A stretch of DNA of 64,000 nucleotides from Streptomyces flaveolus (GCF_014648815.1 NZ_BMRV01000009.1:62001-126000), one strand, 5' to 3'. Shown: positions 1-8,946, counted from the stretch's first letter. Numbers and translations are program-made. The notes: a model not told the origin generated them from the sequence alone.

Positions 1-348
1 CGGGTCCCAGAGGTCCTCGATGATCGGGTTGACGTAGTCCTGCGCCTCGCGCAGCCAGTCGTCCTTGTTCCAGTTCTTCCAGGCGCCGTTCTTCCACTCG
101 TCGACGTCGATCCCGTGTTCCTTGAGCTTGTCCTTGATGTGATCCGGGATCCTGATCTCACCGTTGCCGCCGTCCGCCGTGGACGCGGAGGCCGAGGCGT
201 CGCCGCCCGCCTCGGCGTCGCCCGACTCACAGGCGGTGGCGGTGAGCACGAGTGCGGAGACGAGTGCCACGGCGGCCGGCAAGGGGGAGGTTCTGCGCCG
301 CCCGCCCCTGTGCCCGCGGGTGGTGAACGACGGCCGTATGGATCGCAT
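1..348 (-). CDS. putative secreted lipoprotein, C-terminus beyond window
   Basis: The frame is open from an ATG at 348 to the left edge, giving 116 codons without a stop. The N-terminus is Arg-rich (about residues 1-20), then has a short hydrophobic stretch ending in Ala-Thr-Ala-Cys at Cys40, which fits a type II signal peptide; the Ala at position -3 is less usual than Leu. After it comes a low-complexity Gly/Ala/Ser/Asp linker and a charged, Trp-rich region starting near residue 68 (repeated Asp-Glu-Trp-Lys and Trp-Lys-Asn motifs). I do not recognise the family. It is divergent from the siderophore operon, so a role in ferri-siderophore binding is possible but nothing in the visible sequence supports it. 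Confidence 0.7.
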   Translation of the reverse strand, partial: MRSIRPSFTTRGHRGGRRRTSPLPAAVALVSALVLTATACESGDAEAGGDASASASTADGGNGEIRIPDHIKDKLKEHGIDVDEWKNGAWKNWNKDDWLREAQDYVNPIIEDLWDP

Positions 349-660
349 GGTGTTGACTCCCCCTGCTGTGAACGAGTGGTGCTGCGGCCGCGCTTCTCGC
401 CGAACCCGAGTCGGGTCCGTGAGGCCGGCACGGCGTCCTGGAACGGCACCACACACTATGCGGTCGCTGTGGGGGAGTTCCGACGGAACGGCAACGGTTA
501 CGTCACGGCAAGGATCTTGAGGCAACCCGTAACCCCGTGAACGGCCGGGGGTTGGTAGCGGTGGGGGGCCTGCTGTCCGGACGCGGTCCCCGTGCCGAGG
601 GCGGCGACGAGGGCGACAGGATGCGCGACTCGCCTCTGGACAGCGGGAGGACAGGGAGCC
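349..660. other. divergent intergenic region before the siderophore operon
   Basis: This 312-bp stretch separates the leftward lipoprotein gene from the rightward aminotransferase gene, so both promoters should lie here. No match to the actinobacterial iron box (AGGTTAGGCT core) was found on either strand. The only structure seen is an inverted pair GGTTACG (496-502) and CGTAACC (528-534), centres 32 bp apart, which could be an operator or a weak hairpin. No small ORF looks credible. Confidence 0.4.
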
Positions 661-2100
661 GTGGCGGAGACCGCGTACGGGGAGTTGGCGTCCGAGTGCG
701 GGAGCGCCGGCGGGGAGCGCCCCCAGGGCGGGGCGACCGCGCGGGTGAGCGCCGCCGAGGGCCCACCGAAGCGACAGACGGCGCGCGAGTCCGCGGCCCG
801 TACGTACGCGCGCGCCCTGCCGGTCGTGCCGGTCCGGGCGCGGGGTCTCACCATCGAGGGGGCGGACGGCCGGCGTTACCTGGACTGCGTCTCGGGCGCC
901 GGGACGCTGGCCCTGGGGCACAACCACCCGGTTGTGCTGGAGGCCATCCGCAAGGTGCTCGAGTCCGGCGCCCCGCTGCAGGTCATGAACCTCACCACCC
1001 CGGTGGAGGACGCCTTCGTCACCGAGTTGCTGCACACCCTGCCCCCCGGCCTGGCCGCCCACGCGCGCGTGCGGTTCTGCGGACCGGCCGGCACGGACGC
1101 GGTCGCCGCCGCCGTCGGACTCGTCCGCGACGCCACCGGACGGAACCGGGTCCTCACCTTCACCGATGCCGACCACGCCCCGGCAACCGACCAGTTCGCC
1201 GTACCGGGTGACGTCGGCGGCGCACGGCTCGTACGGCTGCCGTACCCGCAGGACCACCGCTGCCCCCTCGGCGTCGGTGGTGAGCGCGGCGCCGAACTCG
1301 CCGCCCGCCGGACCGAGTCCGTGCTGGACGACCGGCGGGCGGGGCAGGCGCCGCCCGCCGGGCTGATCCTCGAACCGGTGCACGGCGGGGACGGGGTGGT
1401 GCCCGCCCCCGACGCCTGGATGCGGCGCATGCGGCGGATCACGGCCGAGCGGTCCGTGCCCCTGATCGCCGACGAGACCGAGACGGGAGTCGGACGGACC
1501 GGAGCCTTCTGGGCCGTGGAGCACAGCGGGATCACCCCCGACGTCCTCGTCCTCTCCAAGGCGATCGGCGGCAGCCTGCCGCTGGCCGCGGTAGTCCACC
1601 ACGAGGACCTGCACATGGGGGACTTCGGTGCCGGTACCTTCCGCGGCAACCAACTCGCCCTGGCCGCGGGCGCGGCGACCCTCGCCCACGTCCGCAGGCA
1701 CCGGCTCGCCGAGCACGCCGGCGCCCTGGGTGCACGCGTGCTGGCCCGCCTGCGGGGCCTGGCCGAGGAGTTCCCCTGCGTCGGCGACGTGCGCGGGCGG
1801 GGACTGATGATCGGGATCGAGCTGGTGGCGGCGGACGGCGAGCACGACGCCACCGCACCCCGCCCCGCCGCCCCCGAGACCGCCGCCGCCGTCCAGCGGG
1901 AGTGCCTGCGCCGCGGGCTCATCGTGGACCGCGCGGGCCCGTCCGCGAGCGTCGTACGGCTGCTGCCGCCGCTGACCATCACCGAGGAACAGGCGACGGC
2001 GGTACTGGACCGGCTGGCCGACGCGGTCCAGGCGGTGGCCGCGACCCCGCCACCCCGCACCGGTCATGCCCCGTCCCCCCGACCGGGCGCTCCACGCTGA
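661..2100 (+). CDS. PLP-dependent class III aminotransferase, siderophore type
   Basis: A 479-residue fold-type I aminotransferase of the diaminobutyrate/ornithine class. The motif Ile-Ala-Asp-Glu-Thr-Glu-Thr-Gly is the PLP-contacting acidic segment, and Ser-Lys-Ala-Ile-Gly-Gly carries the Schiff-base lysine, Lys300. The GTG at 661 is preferred over an upstream ATG at 592 because a GGGAGGACAGGGA-type ribosome site lies just before it and the conserved region starts soon after. It is followed 51 bp later by a NIS synthetase and then a siderophore-type acyltransferase, the arrangement of DABA aminotransferase genes in citrate-hydroxamate siderophore clusters such as rhizobactin 1021. The likely reaction is transamination giving a diamine precursor; the exact substrate is inferred from context only. 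Confidence 0.85.
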   Translation: MAETAYGELASECGSAGGERPQGGATARVSAAEGPPKRQTARESAARTYARALPVVPVRARGLTIEGADGRRYLDCVSGAGTLALGHNHPVVLEAIRKVLESGAPLQVMNLTTPVEDAFVTELLHTLPPGLAAHARVRFCGPAGTDAVAAAVGLVRDATGRNRVLTFTDADHAPATDQFAVPGDVGGARLVRLPYPQDHRCPLGVGGERGAELAARRTESVLDDRRAGQAPPAGLILEPVHGGDGVVPAPDAWMRRMRRITAERSVPLIADETETGVGRTGAFWAVEHSGITPDVLVLSKAIGGSLPLAAVVHHEDLHMGDFGAGTFRGNQLALAAGAATLAHVRRHRLAEHAGALGARVLARLRGLAEEFPCVGDVRGRGLMIGIELVAADGEHDATAPRPAAPETAAAVQRECLRRGLIVDRAGPSASVVRLLPPLTITEEQATAVLDRLADAVQAVAATPPPRTGHAPSPRPGAPR

Positions 2101-2151
2101 ACCCCGCCGCCCACGACGCCGCCCGACACAGCACGTCACCGAGGACCCGCG

Positions 2152-4041
2152 TTGCACACCACCCCCGCACCCGAACCCACCGCCTCCCTCCCCGCGCCGC
2201 CGGGCCACACGGACCTGGGGAGCCCTGACCACTCTGCTCCCGCGCGTCCGGCGCCGGATCGCCCGGGCCCGGGTGACGCTGATCCGCACAGCACCGCCCA
2301 GACCGCCGCCGTGGAGAACCTGCTGCGCTGCTGGACCCGCGAGACCGGCCTGCCGGCGCCCGACGACGGCCTCCTGCGCATTCCGCTGCCCGCCAGCGGC
2401 ACCGCCCTGGTCGTCCCCGTCCCCTACTGGTCCCCGACCGGCCGGCACCGCTTCGGCCCCCCGCGCCTGGCCGGCGCCCCCGCGTCCGCGCCGCCGGTGG
2501 ACGCGGTGACGGTCGCCGCGCTCCTCGCGCGGGAGACGGCCGGGGCGGCGGGCACCCACACGGCCGGGGGAGCGGGCACCCACGGCACCGATCTCGTCGC
2601 GCGCGTGGCCGATTCCGCCCGCCGTACCGCCGTCTTCCTCCGCGACCGCCGGGAACGCCCCGGCGACGGACCCGACCTCTTCCTCGCCGCCGAACAGGCC
2701 CTCCTCCTCGGGCACCCCCTCCACCCCACCCCGAAGAGCCGCGAGGGGCTCACCGACGCCGAGGCCCTGCTGTACTCACCCGAAGTGCGGGGTTCCTTCC
2801 CGCTGCACTGGCTGGCCGTCGCGCCCTCCGTACTCGCCACCGACTCGGCCTGGACCGAGGGCGGGCGCCCGGTCGACGCGCCCACGCTCACCGCACGCCT
2901 CGCCGGAACGGACCTGGCACTGCCGGACGGCCACGCGGCCCTGCCCCTGCACCCCTGGCAGTTCCGCGAGGTACGGCACCGGCCCGGGACCCGGGCCCTG
3001 CTGGACGCCGGACTGCTGCGTGACCTCGGCCCCCACGGCGACCCCTGGCACCCGACATCCTCCCTGCGTACCGTCCACCGCAGCGGTGCGCCCGCCATGC
3101 TCAAGCTGTCCCTGGCGCTGCACATCACCAACTCCCGCCGGGAGAACCTCCGCAAGGAGCTCCACCGCGGCGTCGAGGTCCACCGTCTGCTGCGCGCCGG
3201 CCTGTCCCGGCGGTGGCGGGCCGCGCACCCGGACTTCGACATCGTCCGCGACCCGGCCTGGATCGCCGTCGACGCACCGGACGGCACGCCCGTGCAGGGG
3301 CTCGACGTGGTCATCCGGCACAACCCGTTCCGCCCCTCGGACGACGTCTCCTGCGTCGCCGCACTCGTCGCGCCCGGCCTGCCCCGCCCGGCCGACGGCG
3401 CGGGCGGGATCGGCCCCGCCGCGAGCTCCCGGCTCGGCGGGATCGTCACCCGTCTCGCCAGGCGGACCGGCCGACCGCGCGGCGCGGTCGCCGCCGAGTG
3501 GTTCCTGCGGTACCTCGAACACGTCGTCCGCCCCGTGCTGTGGCTGGACGCGGAGGCCGGCATCGCCCTGGAGGCCCACCAGCAGAACACGCTCCTCCTG
3601 CTGGACGCCGACGGCTGGCCCGCCGGCGGCCGCTACCGCGACAACCAGGGCTACTACTTCCGCGAGTCCCGCCGCGCGGAACTGGACGGCCGGCTGGCCG
3701 GCATCGGCACCCGCAGCGACACGTTCGTCTCCGACGAGGTCACCGACGAGCGCTTCGCCTACTACCTCGCCATCAACAACGTGTTCGGTCTCGTCGGAGC
3801 TTTCGGCTCCCAGGGCCTCGCCGACGAACGGCTGCTGCTCGCCGCCTTCCGCGGCTTCCTCGGCCGGCTCGCCTCGGGCCCCGCCCCGCTGCGCAGTGCT
3901 CTGCCCGCCCGGCTGCTCGACTCGCCCGTACTGCGCTGCAAGGCCAACCTGCTGACCCGCCTGCACGGCCTCGACGAACTCGTCGGCCCGGTCGACACCC
4001 AGTCCGTCTACGTCACGATCACCAACCCCCTGCACCCCTGA
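2152..4041 (+). CDS. IucA/IucC-family NRPS-independent siderophore synthetase
   Basis: A 629-residue NIS synthetase, the usual size for the family. These enzymes adenylate a carboxylate (often citrate) and condense it with an amine or hydroxylamine. The ATP-binding motif Gly-His-Pro-x-His-Pro-x-x-Lys-x-Arg-x-Gly is at residues 187-199, and the second family hallmark His-Pro-Trp-Gln at 267-270. The C-terminal third matches the FhuF-like helical domain (Glu-Ala-His-Gln-Gln-Asn and Asp-Asn-Gln-Gly-Tyr-Tyr segments). The start is the TTG at 2152, preceded by a weak GAGG; residues before about 50 are low in complexity, so a later start is possible. It sits between the aminotransferase and GNAT genes on one strand and is very likely cotranscribed. 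Confidence 0.9.
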   Translation: MHTTPAPEPTASLPAPPGHTDLGSPDHSAPARPAPDRPGPGDADPHSTAQTAAVENLLRCWTRETGLPAPDDGLLRIPLPASGTALVVPVPYWSPTGRHRFGPPRLAGAPASAPPVDAVTVAALLARETAGAAGTHTAGGAGTHGTDLVARVADSARRTAVFLRDRRERPGDGPDLFLAAEQALLLGHPLHPTPKSREGLTDAEALLYSPEVRGSFPLHWLAVAPSVLATDSAWTEGGRPVDAPTLTARLAGTDLALPDGHAALPLHPWQFREVRHRPGTRALLDAGLLRDLGPHGDPWHPTSSLRTVHRSGAPAMLKLSLALHITNSRRENLRKELHRGVEVHRLLRAGLSRRWRAAHPDFDIVRDPAWIAVDAPDGTPVQGLDVVIRHNPFRPSDDVSCVAALVAPGLPRPADGAGGIGPAASSRLGGIVTRLARRTGRPRGAVAAEWFLRYLEHVVRPVLWLDAEAGIALEAHQQNTLLLLDADGWPAGGRYRDNQGYYFRESRRAELDGRLAGIGTRSDTFVSDEVTDERFAYYLAINNVFGLVGAFGSQGLADERLLLAAFRGFLGRLASGPAPLRSALPARLLDSPVLRCKANLLTRLHGLDELVGPVDTQSVYVTITNPLHP

Positions 4042-4088
4042 GCACCCGACGACCACGCCCGACCCCGCCTCCCGAAAGGAGCGACACC

Positions 4089-4844
4089 GTGGCTTCCACC
4101 GACGCACGCGCCGACGCCGGCACCGCCCCCGCCGCACCCGGCACCGACCCGGAGCCCGGCACGGACACGGACACGGACGGGGACGACACCCTGGACCTGC
4201 ACCTGCCCGAGGAGTTCGTCACCCTCTTCCAGGGACCGCCGGCCGGCCTCTGCCCGGACTCGCCCACCGGCGACGACCTGCTCGACCGCGTCGCCGCCTG
4301 GGGCCCGACCGCCACCCCCGAGGGCCTGTTCCAGCTGGTGCCCGTCCATGTCGAACAGGACGCCGCGCTCATCAGCCGCTGGATGAACGACCCCGCCGTC
4401 GCCGCCTTCTGGGAGCTGACCGGCCCGCAGAGCGTCACCGAGGACCACGTGCGGGCCCAGCTCACCGGCGACGGACGCAGCGTTCCGTGCCTCGGCCTGC
4501 TGGAGGGGACGCCGATGAGCTACTGGGAGATCTACCGGGCCGACCTCGACCCGCTGGCCCGGTACTGTCCCGTCCGGCCGCACGACACGGGCGTCCACCT
4601 CCTCATCGGCGACGGCGCCGACCGCGGGCGGGGCCTCGGCACCACCCTGATCAGGGCCGTGGCCGACCTCGTCCTCGACAGGCGGCCAGGCTGCACGCGC
4701 GTCCTCGCCGAACCCGACGTGCGCAACACGGCGTCCGTCGCGGCGTTCCGGGGCGCCGGATTCCAGCTCGCCGCCGAGGTCGACCTGCCCACCAAGCGCG
4801 CCGCCCTCATGGTCCGGGACCGGTGCGCGCGAGAGCTGCCCTAG
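4089..4844 (+). CDS. GNAT acyltransferase of siderophore biosynthesis (RhbD/IucB-like)
   Basis: A 251-residue protein whose C-terminal 170 residues fit the siderophore-specific acetyltransferase domain: an N-terminal Trp-Met-Asn-Asp-Pro segment, the acetyl-CoA loop Arg-Gly-Arg-Gly-Leu-Gly-Thr and the closing Asn-Thr-Ala-Ser-Val-Ala-Ala-Phe-x-x-Ala-Gly-Phe motif. The first 35 residues are a Thr/Asp/Pro-rich tail. The GTG start at 4089 follows a strong GAAAGGAGCGACACC ribosome site. It is the third gene of the operon, 47 bp after the synthetase, and probably acylates a (hydroxyl)amine intermediate. No decarboxylase, monooxygenase, exporter or uptake gene is next to it, so those steps must be encoded elsewhere. 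Confidence 0.85.
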   Translation: MASTDARADAGTAPAAPGTDPEPGTDTDTDGDDTLDLHLPEEFVTLFQGPPAGLCPDSPTGDDLLDRVAAWGPTATPEGLFQLVPVHVEQDAALISRWMNDPAVAAFWELTGPQSVTEDHVRAQLTGDGRSVPCLGLLEGTPMSYWEIYRADLDPLARYCPVRPHDTGVHLLIGDGADRGRGLGTTLIRAVADLVLDRRPGCTRVLAEPDVRNTASVAAFRGAGFQLAAEVDLPTKRAALMVRDRCARELP

Positions 4845-4972
4845 GCCCGCACCACCCGTCCCCGCCCGCCGAGGAGCCCACCCTTGCCCCCGCCGTCCCT
4901 GCTTCCTCTTCCGTCCCCGCTCCCCGCCGCCGTCACCCGTTTGTCAGTGCCGGGCCGTAGGGTGGTCGGGCT

Positions 4973-6949
4973 ATGACGAAGCCCTCACTCCCCGAACTCC
5001 TGCACGCCGCCGTCGCCGCCGTCGGCGGCACGGAGCGTCCCGGCCAGGTGGCCATGGCCGAAGCCGTCGCGGAAGCGATCGACGGCGGCTCCCATCTGCT
5101 GGTCCAGGCCGGCACCGGCACCGGCAAGTCGCTCGGCTACCTGGTGCCCGCGCTGGCGCACGGGGAGCGCGTCGTCGTGGCCACCGCCACGCTGGCCCTG
5201 CAGCGCCAGCTGGTGGAGCGGGACCTGCCGCGCACGGTCGACGCCCTGCACCCCCAGCTGCGCCGCCGCCCGGAGTTCGCGATGCTCAAGGGCCGGTCGA
5301 ACTACCTGTGTCTGCACCGACTCCACGAGGGCGTCCCGCAGGACGAGGAGGAGGGCCTGTTCGACCAGTTCGAGGCCGCCGCCCCCACCAGCAAGCTGGG
5401 CCAGGACCTGCTGCGGATGCGGGACTGGGCGGACGAGACGGAGACGGGCGACCGCGACGACCTCACGCCCGGCGTCTCCGACCGGGCCTGGTCGCAGGTG
5501 TCGGTGTCCTCACGGGAATGCCTGGGCGCCTCGAAGTGCGCCTACGGTGCGGAGTGCTTCGCGGAGATGGCCCGGGAGCGCGCCAAGCTCTCCGAGGTCG
5601 TCGTCACCAACCACGCGCTGCTCGCGATCGACGCCATCGAGGGCGCGCCGGTGCTGCCGCAGCACGAGGTGCTCATCGTCGACGAGGCGCACGAGCTGGT
5701 CTCCCGGGTCACCGGGGTGGCCACCGGCGAGCTCACCCCCGGCCAGGTCAACCGGGCGGTGCGGCGGGCCGCGAAGCTCGTCAACGAGAAGGCCGCCGAC
5801 CAGCTCCAGACGGCCGCGGAGGGCTTCGAGCGGCTGATGGAGCTGGCCCTGCCGGGCCGGCTGGAGGAGATCCCGGAGGACCTCGGCTACGCCCTGATGG
5901 CGCTGCGCGACGCCTGCCGTACGGTCATCTCCGCGATCGGCACCACCCGGGACAAGTCCGTGCAGGACGAGGACGCGGTCCGCAAGCAGGCGCTGGCCTC
6001 GGTGGAGTCCGTCCACGACGTGGCGGAGCGGATCACGAACGGCTCGGAGTGGGACGTCGTCTGGTACGAGCGGCACGACCGCTTCGGCGCCTCCCTGCGC
6101 GTCGCCCCGATGTCCGTGTCCGGCCTGCTGCGCGAGAAGCTGTTCACCGACCGCTCCGTCGTGCTGACCTCGGCGACGCTGAAGCTCGGCGGCGACTTCA
6201 ACGGCGTCGGCGCCTCCCTCGGCCTCTCGCCCGAGGGCACGGAGGGCGACGACGTGCCCCAGTGGAAGGGCGTCGACGTCGGCTCGCCCTTCGACTACCG
6301 CAGGCAGGGCATCCTGTACGTCGCCAAGCACCTGGCGCGGCCCGCGCGGGACGGCGACCGCGGCGACATGCTCGACGAGCTGACGGAGCTGATCCAGGCG
6401 GCCGGCGGTCGCACGCTGGGCCTGTTCTCCTCGATGCGGGCGGCCCAGCTGGCCGCCGAGGAGCTGCGCTCCCGCATCCCCGAGTACCCGATCCTCCTCC
6501 AGGGCGAGGAGACGCTCGGCGAGCTGATCAAGAATTTCGCCGCCGATCCCAAGACCTGTCTGTTCGGCACGCTGTCCCTGTGGCAGGGCGTGGATGTCCC
6601 CGGCCCCAGCTGCCAGCTGGTCGTCATGGACAAGATCCCGTTCCCGCGCCCCGACGATCCGCTGATGAGCGCCCGCCAGAAGGCGGTCGAGGAGGCCGGC
6701 GGCAATGGCTTCATGGCGGTCGCCGCCACGCATGCCGCGCTGCTCATGGCACAGGGCGCCGGCCGTCTCGTCCGGGCGTCGGGCGACCGCGGTGTGGTCG
6801 CCGTACTGGACCAGCGGCTGGCCACGGCCCGGTACGGGAGCTATCTGAAGGCGTCGCTGCCCGACTTCTGGTTCACCACGGACCGCAACCAGGTGCGCAA
6901 GTCGCTGGCCGCCATCGACGCGGCGGCGCGGCAGACGGAAGGCGGCTGA
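4973..6949 (+). CDS. DinG/XPD-family ATP-dependent DNA helicase
   Basis: A 658-residue superfamily 2 helicase. Walker A (Ala-Gly-Thr-Gly-Thr-Gly-Lys-Ser) is near residue 45 and the DEAH box (Val-Asp-Glu-Ala-His-Glu) near 235. Four cysteines between them, one in Asn-Tyr-Leu-Cys near 113 and three in Glu-Cys-Leu-Gly-x-x-Lys-Cys-x-x-Gly-x-x-Cys near 181-193, are spaced like the 4Fe-4S site of XPD and E. coli DinG. The C-terminal helicase lobe has the conserved Trp-Gln-Gly-Val-Asp and Gly-Ala-Gly-Arg-Leu-Val-Arg segments. It converges on lexA, but I see no SOS box in the short region before it (4845-4972), so LexA control is not shown. A role in resolving R-loops or repair intermediates is inferred from the family. 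Confidence 0.9.
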   Translation: MTKPSLPELLHAAVAAVGGTERPGQVAMAEAVAEAIDGGSHLLVQAGTGTGKSLGYLVPALAHGERVVVATATLALQRQLVERDLPRTVDALHPQLRRRPEFAMLKGRSNYLCLHRLHEGVPQDEEEGLFDQFEAAAPTSKLGQDLLRMRDWADETETGDRDDLTPGVSDRAWSQVSVSSRECLGASKCAYGAECFAEMARERAKLSEVVVTNHALLAIDAIEGAPVLPQHEVLIVDEAHELVSRVTGVATGELTPGQVNRAVRRAAKLVNEKAADQLQTAAEGFERLMELALPGRLEEIPEDLGYALMALRDACRTVISAIGTTRDKSVQDEDAVRKQALASVESVHDVAERITNGSEWDVVWYERHDRFGASLRVAPMSVSGLLREKLFTDRSVVLTSATLKLGGDFNGVGASLGLSPEGTEGDDVPQWKGVDVGSPFDYRRQGILYVAKHLARPARDGDRGDMLDELTELIQAAGGRTLGLFSSMRAAQLAAEELRSRIPEYPILLQGEETLGELIKNFAADPKTCLFGTLSLWQGVDVPGPSCQLVVMDKIPFPRPDDPLMSARQKAVEEAGGNGFMAVAATHAALLMAQGAGRLVRASGDRGVVAVLDQRLATARYGSYLKASLPDFWFTTDRNQVRKSLAAIDAAARQTEGG

Positions 6950-6967
6950 GGGAGCCCGGACAGCGCG

Positions 6968-7001
6968 GGGCCCCGGAACCGGCGCAGAGGTTCCGGGGCC
7001 C
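6968..7001. terminator. bidirectional hairpin between dinG-like gene and lexA
   Basis: A perfect 13-bp stem (GGGCCCCGGAACC paired with GGTTCCGGGGCCC) around an 8-base loop lies between two convergent genes. There is no U-run, which is common for actinobacterial terminators. Confidence 0.75.
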
Positions 7002-7049
7002 GGTCGGGGCGGCGGGTCGCTGTCGTGCAGGATCCGCCCGGCGTGGCGC

Positions 7050-7829
7050 TCAGACGCGACGCAGTACGGCCACCACCTTGCCGAGGATGGTCGCGTCGTC
7101 ACCGGGGATGGGCTCGTAGGCCGAGTTGTGCGGGAGGAGCCAGACGTGCCCGTCCTCGCGCTTGAAGCGCTTGACGGTGGCCTCGCCGTCGAGCATCGCG
7201 GCCACGATGTCGCCGTTCTCGGCGACCGGCTGGCGGCGGACCGTGACCCAGTCGCCGTCGCAGATGGCGGCCTCGATCATCGAGTCGCCGACGACCTTCA
7301 GCACGAAGAGCTCGCCGTCACCGACCAGCTGCCGGGGCAGGGGGAAGACGTCCTCCACGGACTCCTCGGCGAGGATCGGGCCACCGGCCGCGATGCGTCC
7401 GACGAGCGGGACGTACGACGCGGCGGGCTTGCCGGCGGTGTCCGTGGGCTGCACGGAGGCGGCCTGGTCGGAGCCGCGCACCTCGTAGGCCCGCGGGCGG
7501 TGCGGGTCGCGGCGCAGGAAGCCCTTGCGCTCCAGTGCCATCAGCTGGTGCGCGACGGAGGAGGTGCTGGAAAGACCGACGGCCTGGCCGATCTCCCGCA
7601 TCGACGGCGGGTAGCCACGCCGCTGCACGGAGTCCCTGATGACTTCGATCACCCTGCGCTGCCGATCGGTCAGTCCGGAGCTGTCCGCCCGGATGCCGGG
7701 AGGTCGGCCCGGCAAAGAGCGCTTCGGCCCCTCGCCAAGCGTGGCGTCGCTCATCGCATGCACCGGCTCAGGTCGGCCCTGGGGGCGGTCCTGGGCAGTG
7801 ATCGCGGCACTGTCGGCGGTGGTGGTCAC
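7050..7829 (-). CDS. lexA: LexA repressor of the SOS response
   Basis: A 259-residue LexA. A disordered N-terminal tail of about 50 residues comes before the winged helix (Leu-Thr-Asp-Arg-Gln-Arg-Arg-Val to about residue 118). The S24 peptidase half has the autocleavage bond Ala148-Gly149 (in Arg-Ile-Ala-Ala-Gly-Gly), the nucleophile Ser183 (Gly-Asp-Ser-Met) and general base Lys220 (Thr-Val-Lys-Arg). The GTG at 7829 is chosen, with GAGAGG nine bases before it. The longer open frame to 7898 would run through the LexA box at 7890-7904, so it cannot be the start. It is divergent from nrdR-nrdJ, placing damage response and dNTP supply back to back. Confidence 0.97.
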   Translation of the reverse strand: MTTTADSAAITAQDRPQGRPEPVHAMSDATLGEGPKRSLPGRPPGIRADSSGLTDRQRRVIEVIRDSVQRRGYPPSMREIGQAVGLSSTSSVAHQLMALERKGFLRRDPHRPRAYEVRGSDQAASVQPTDTAGKPAASYVPLVGRIAAGGPILAEESVEDVFPLPRQLVGDGELFVLKVVGDSMIEAAICDGDWVTVRRQPVAENGDIVAAMLDGEATVKRFKREDGHVWLLPHNSAYEPIPGDDATILGKVVAVLRRV

Positions 7830-7889
7830 GTCGGCCCCTCTCGATGGTCTCCCTGCAGCACAACGGTAGTAGCTTTCGAAAGGTTGCGC

Positions 7890-7904
7890 CAAACACACGT
7901 TCGA
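7890..7904 (-). promoter_or_regulatory. LexA (SOS) box upstream of lexA
   Basis: Read on the minus strand the site is TCGAACGTGTGTTTG, matching the Gram-positive/actinobacterial SOS box CGAAC-N4-GTTYG. It lies about 60 bp upstream of the lexA start, as expected for autorepression. Confidence 0.9.
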
Positions 7905-8240
7905 GTGAAAAAACGCGAATCGACCGCCCGGAGAAGAAATCTGGGTGTATGGCTATCGCGGTGCCCGACGGACAAAAGCGCTCATTGCTGTACTCTTCAC
8001 CGCCGGGTGGCGACCTCGCAGGTTGTCGCCCCAGTCTGCCATCAGGCATCCCGCCCGACGGGGACCGGTGCCCCATCTGTGCGGTAGTCCCACGGCCCCT
8101 CCTCGCGGCGCCCACCGTATCTCCGCATGCGCCGGGGCGGTACGGGCGCGCCCGGGCGTATCCCCGCACCTCGGGGGCATGCGGCTCCTTGTACGCACGG
8201 GCGCGACACGCGTGCAGTGCGTGAATTCTGGGGCCAAGTC

Positions 8241-8283
8241 CCACATCTAGTGGTTGGATTGCGCAAGCGGCCCACAAGTTGTG
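8241..8283 (+). promoter_or_regulatory. tandem NrdR boxes upstream of nrdR-nrdJ
   Basis: Two imperfect palindromes, CCACATCTAGTGG (8241-8253) and CACAAGTTGTG (8273-8283), have centres 31 bp apart, three helical turns. Paired NrdR boxes with this spacing precede ribonucleotide reductase operons in Streptomyces and enteric bacteria. A -10-like TATGCT lies downstream at 8317-8322. The 565 bp between lexA and nrdR hold these sites and the LexA box; I see no other gene there. Confidence 0.85.
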
Positions 8284-8394
8284 TTCCCCCGGGTCTTCGA
8301 GCCCTCCGGGATCGCCTATGCTGGGGGCTGCTTCGAGGGGCCTGAAGGGCCTCGTGAGGCTATTCGAGTCTGCTGTGAGGAGGGTTGGGAGTTC

Positions 8395-8946
8395 ATGCAC
8401 TGCCCCTTCTGCAGGCACCCCGACAGCCGCGTCGTCGACAGTCGTACGACCGACGACGGCACGTCGATCCGCAGGCGCCGCCAGTGCCCCGACTGCTCCC
8501 GTCGTTTCACGACCGTGGAGACGTGCTCGCTCATGGTGGTGAAGCGGTCCGGGGTCACCGAGCCGTTCAGCCGCATCAAGATCATCAACGGTGTGCGCAA
8601 GGCCTGCCAGGGCCGGCCCGTCACCGAGGACGCGCTCGCCCAGCTCGGCCAGCGGGTCGAGGAGGCGGTGCGGGCCACCGGAAGCGCCGAGCTGACCACC
8701 CACGACGTGGGGCTGGCCATACTCGGCCCGTTGCAGGAGCTCGACCTCGTCGCCTATCTGCGGTTCGCCTCGGTCTACCGGGCGTTCGACTCGCTCGAGG
8801 ACTTCGAGGCCGCGATCGCGGAGCTGAGGGAGGCGACGGGGCATCCCGGCGATGACGGCGACGAGGCCGGCGCGGGGAGCCAGGAAGACGACCGCGGGTC
8901 CACGGGGACGGCACACGTCCCCGAGCCCGCAGGCGCCGCCGACTGA
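8395..8946 (+). CDS. nrdR: NrdR, ATP/dATP-sensing repressor of ribonucleotide reductases
   Basis: A 183-residue NrdR. The N-terminal zinc ribbon uses Cys-Pro-Phe-Cys at residues 3-6 and Cys-Pro-Asp-Cys about 30 residues later, with an Arg-Arg-Arg-Arg patch between. An ATP-cone follows from about residue 47 (Val-Val-Lys-Arg-Ser-Gly through Val-Tyr-Arg-Ala-Phe). The ATG at 8395 has an AGGAGG-type ribosome site and begins exactly at the zinc ribbon. The C-terminal 30 residues are an acidic Asp/Gly/Glu tail. It is followed by nrdJ after 167 bp that hold a GC-rich hairpin-forming stretch (about 8947-8990). NrdR should bind the two boxes upstream and also class Ia nrd genes elsewhere. Confidence 0.97.
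   Translation: MHCPFCRHPDSRVVDSRTTDDGTSIRRRRQCPDCSRRFTTVETCSLMVVKRSGVTEPFSRIKIINGVRKACQGRPVTEDALAQLGQRVEEAVRATGSAELTTHDVGLAILGPLQELDLVAYLRFASVYRAFDSLEDFEAAIAELREATGHPGDDGDEAGAGSQEDDRGSTGTAHVPEPAGAAD

Noticed and set aside
349..660. iron box before the siderophore operon
   Set aside because: No AGGTTAGGCT-like core on either strand; the GGTTACG/CGTAACC pair is too far apart.
4845..4972. SOS box before the DinG-like helicase
   Set aside because: No CGAAC-N4-GTTCG-like sequence seen in the 128 bp upstream.
7829..7898. longer LexA N-terminus
   Set aside because: It would translate through the LexA operator and lacks a ribosome site; the GTG at 7829 has one.
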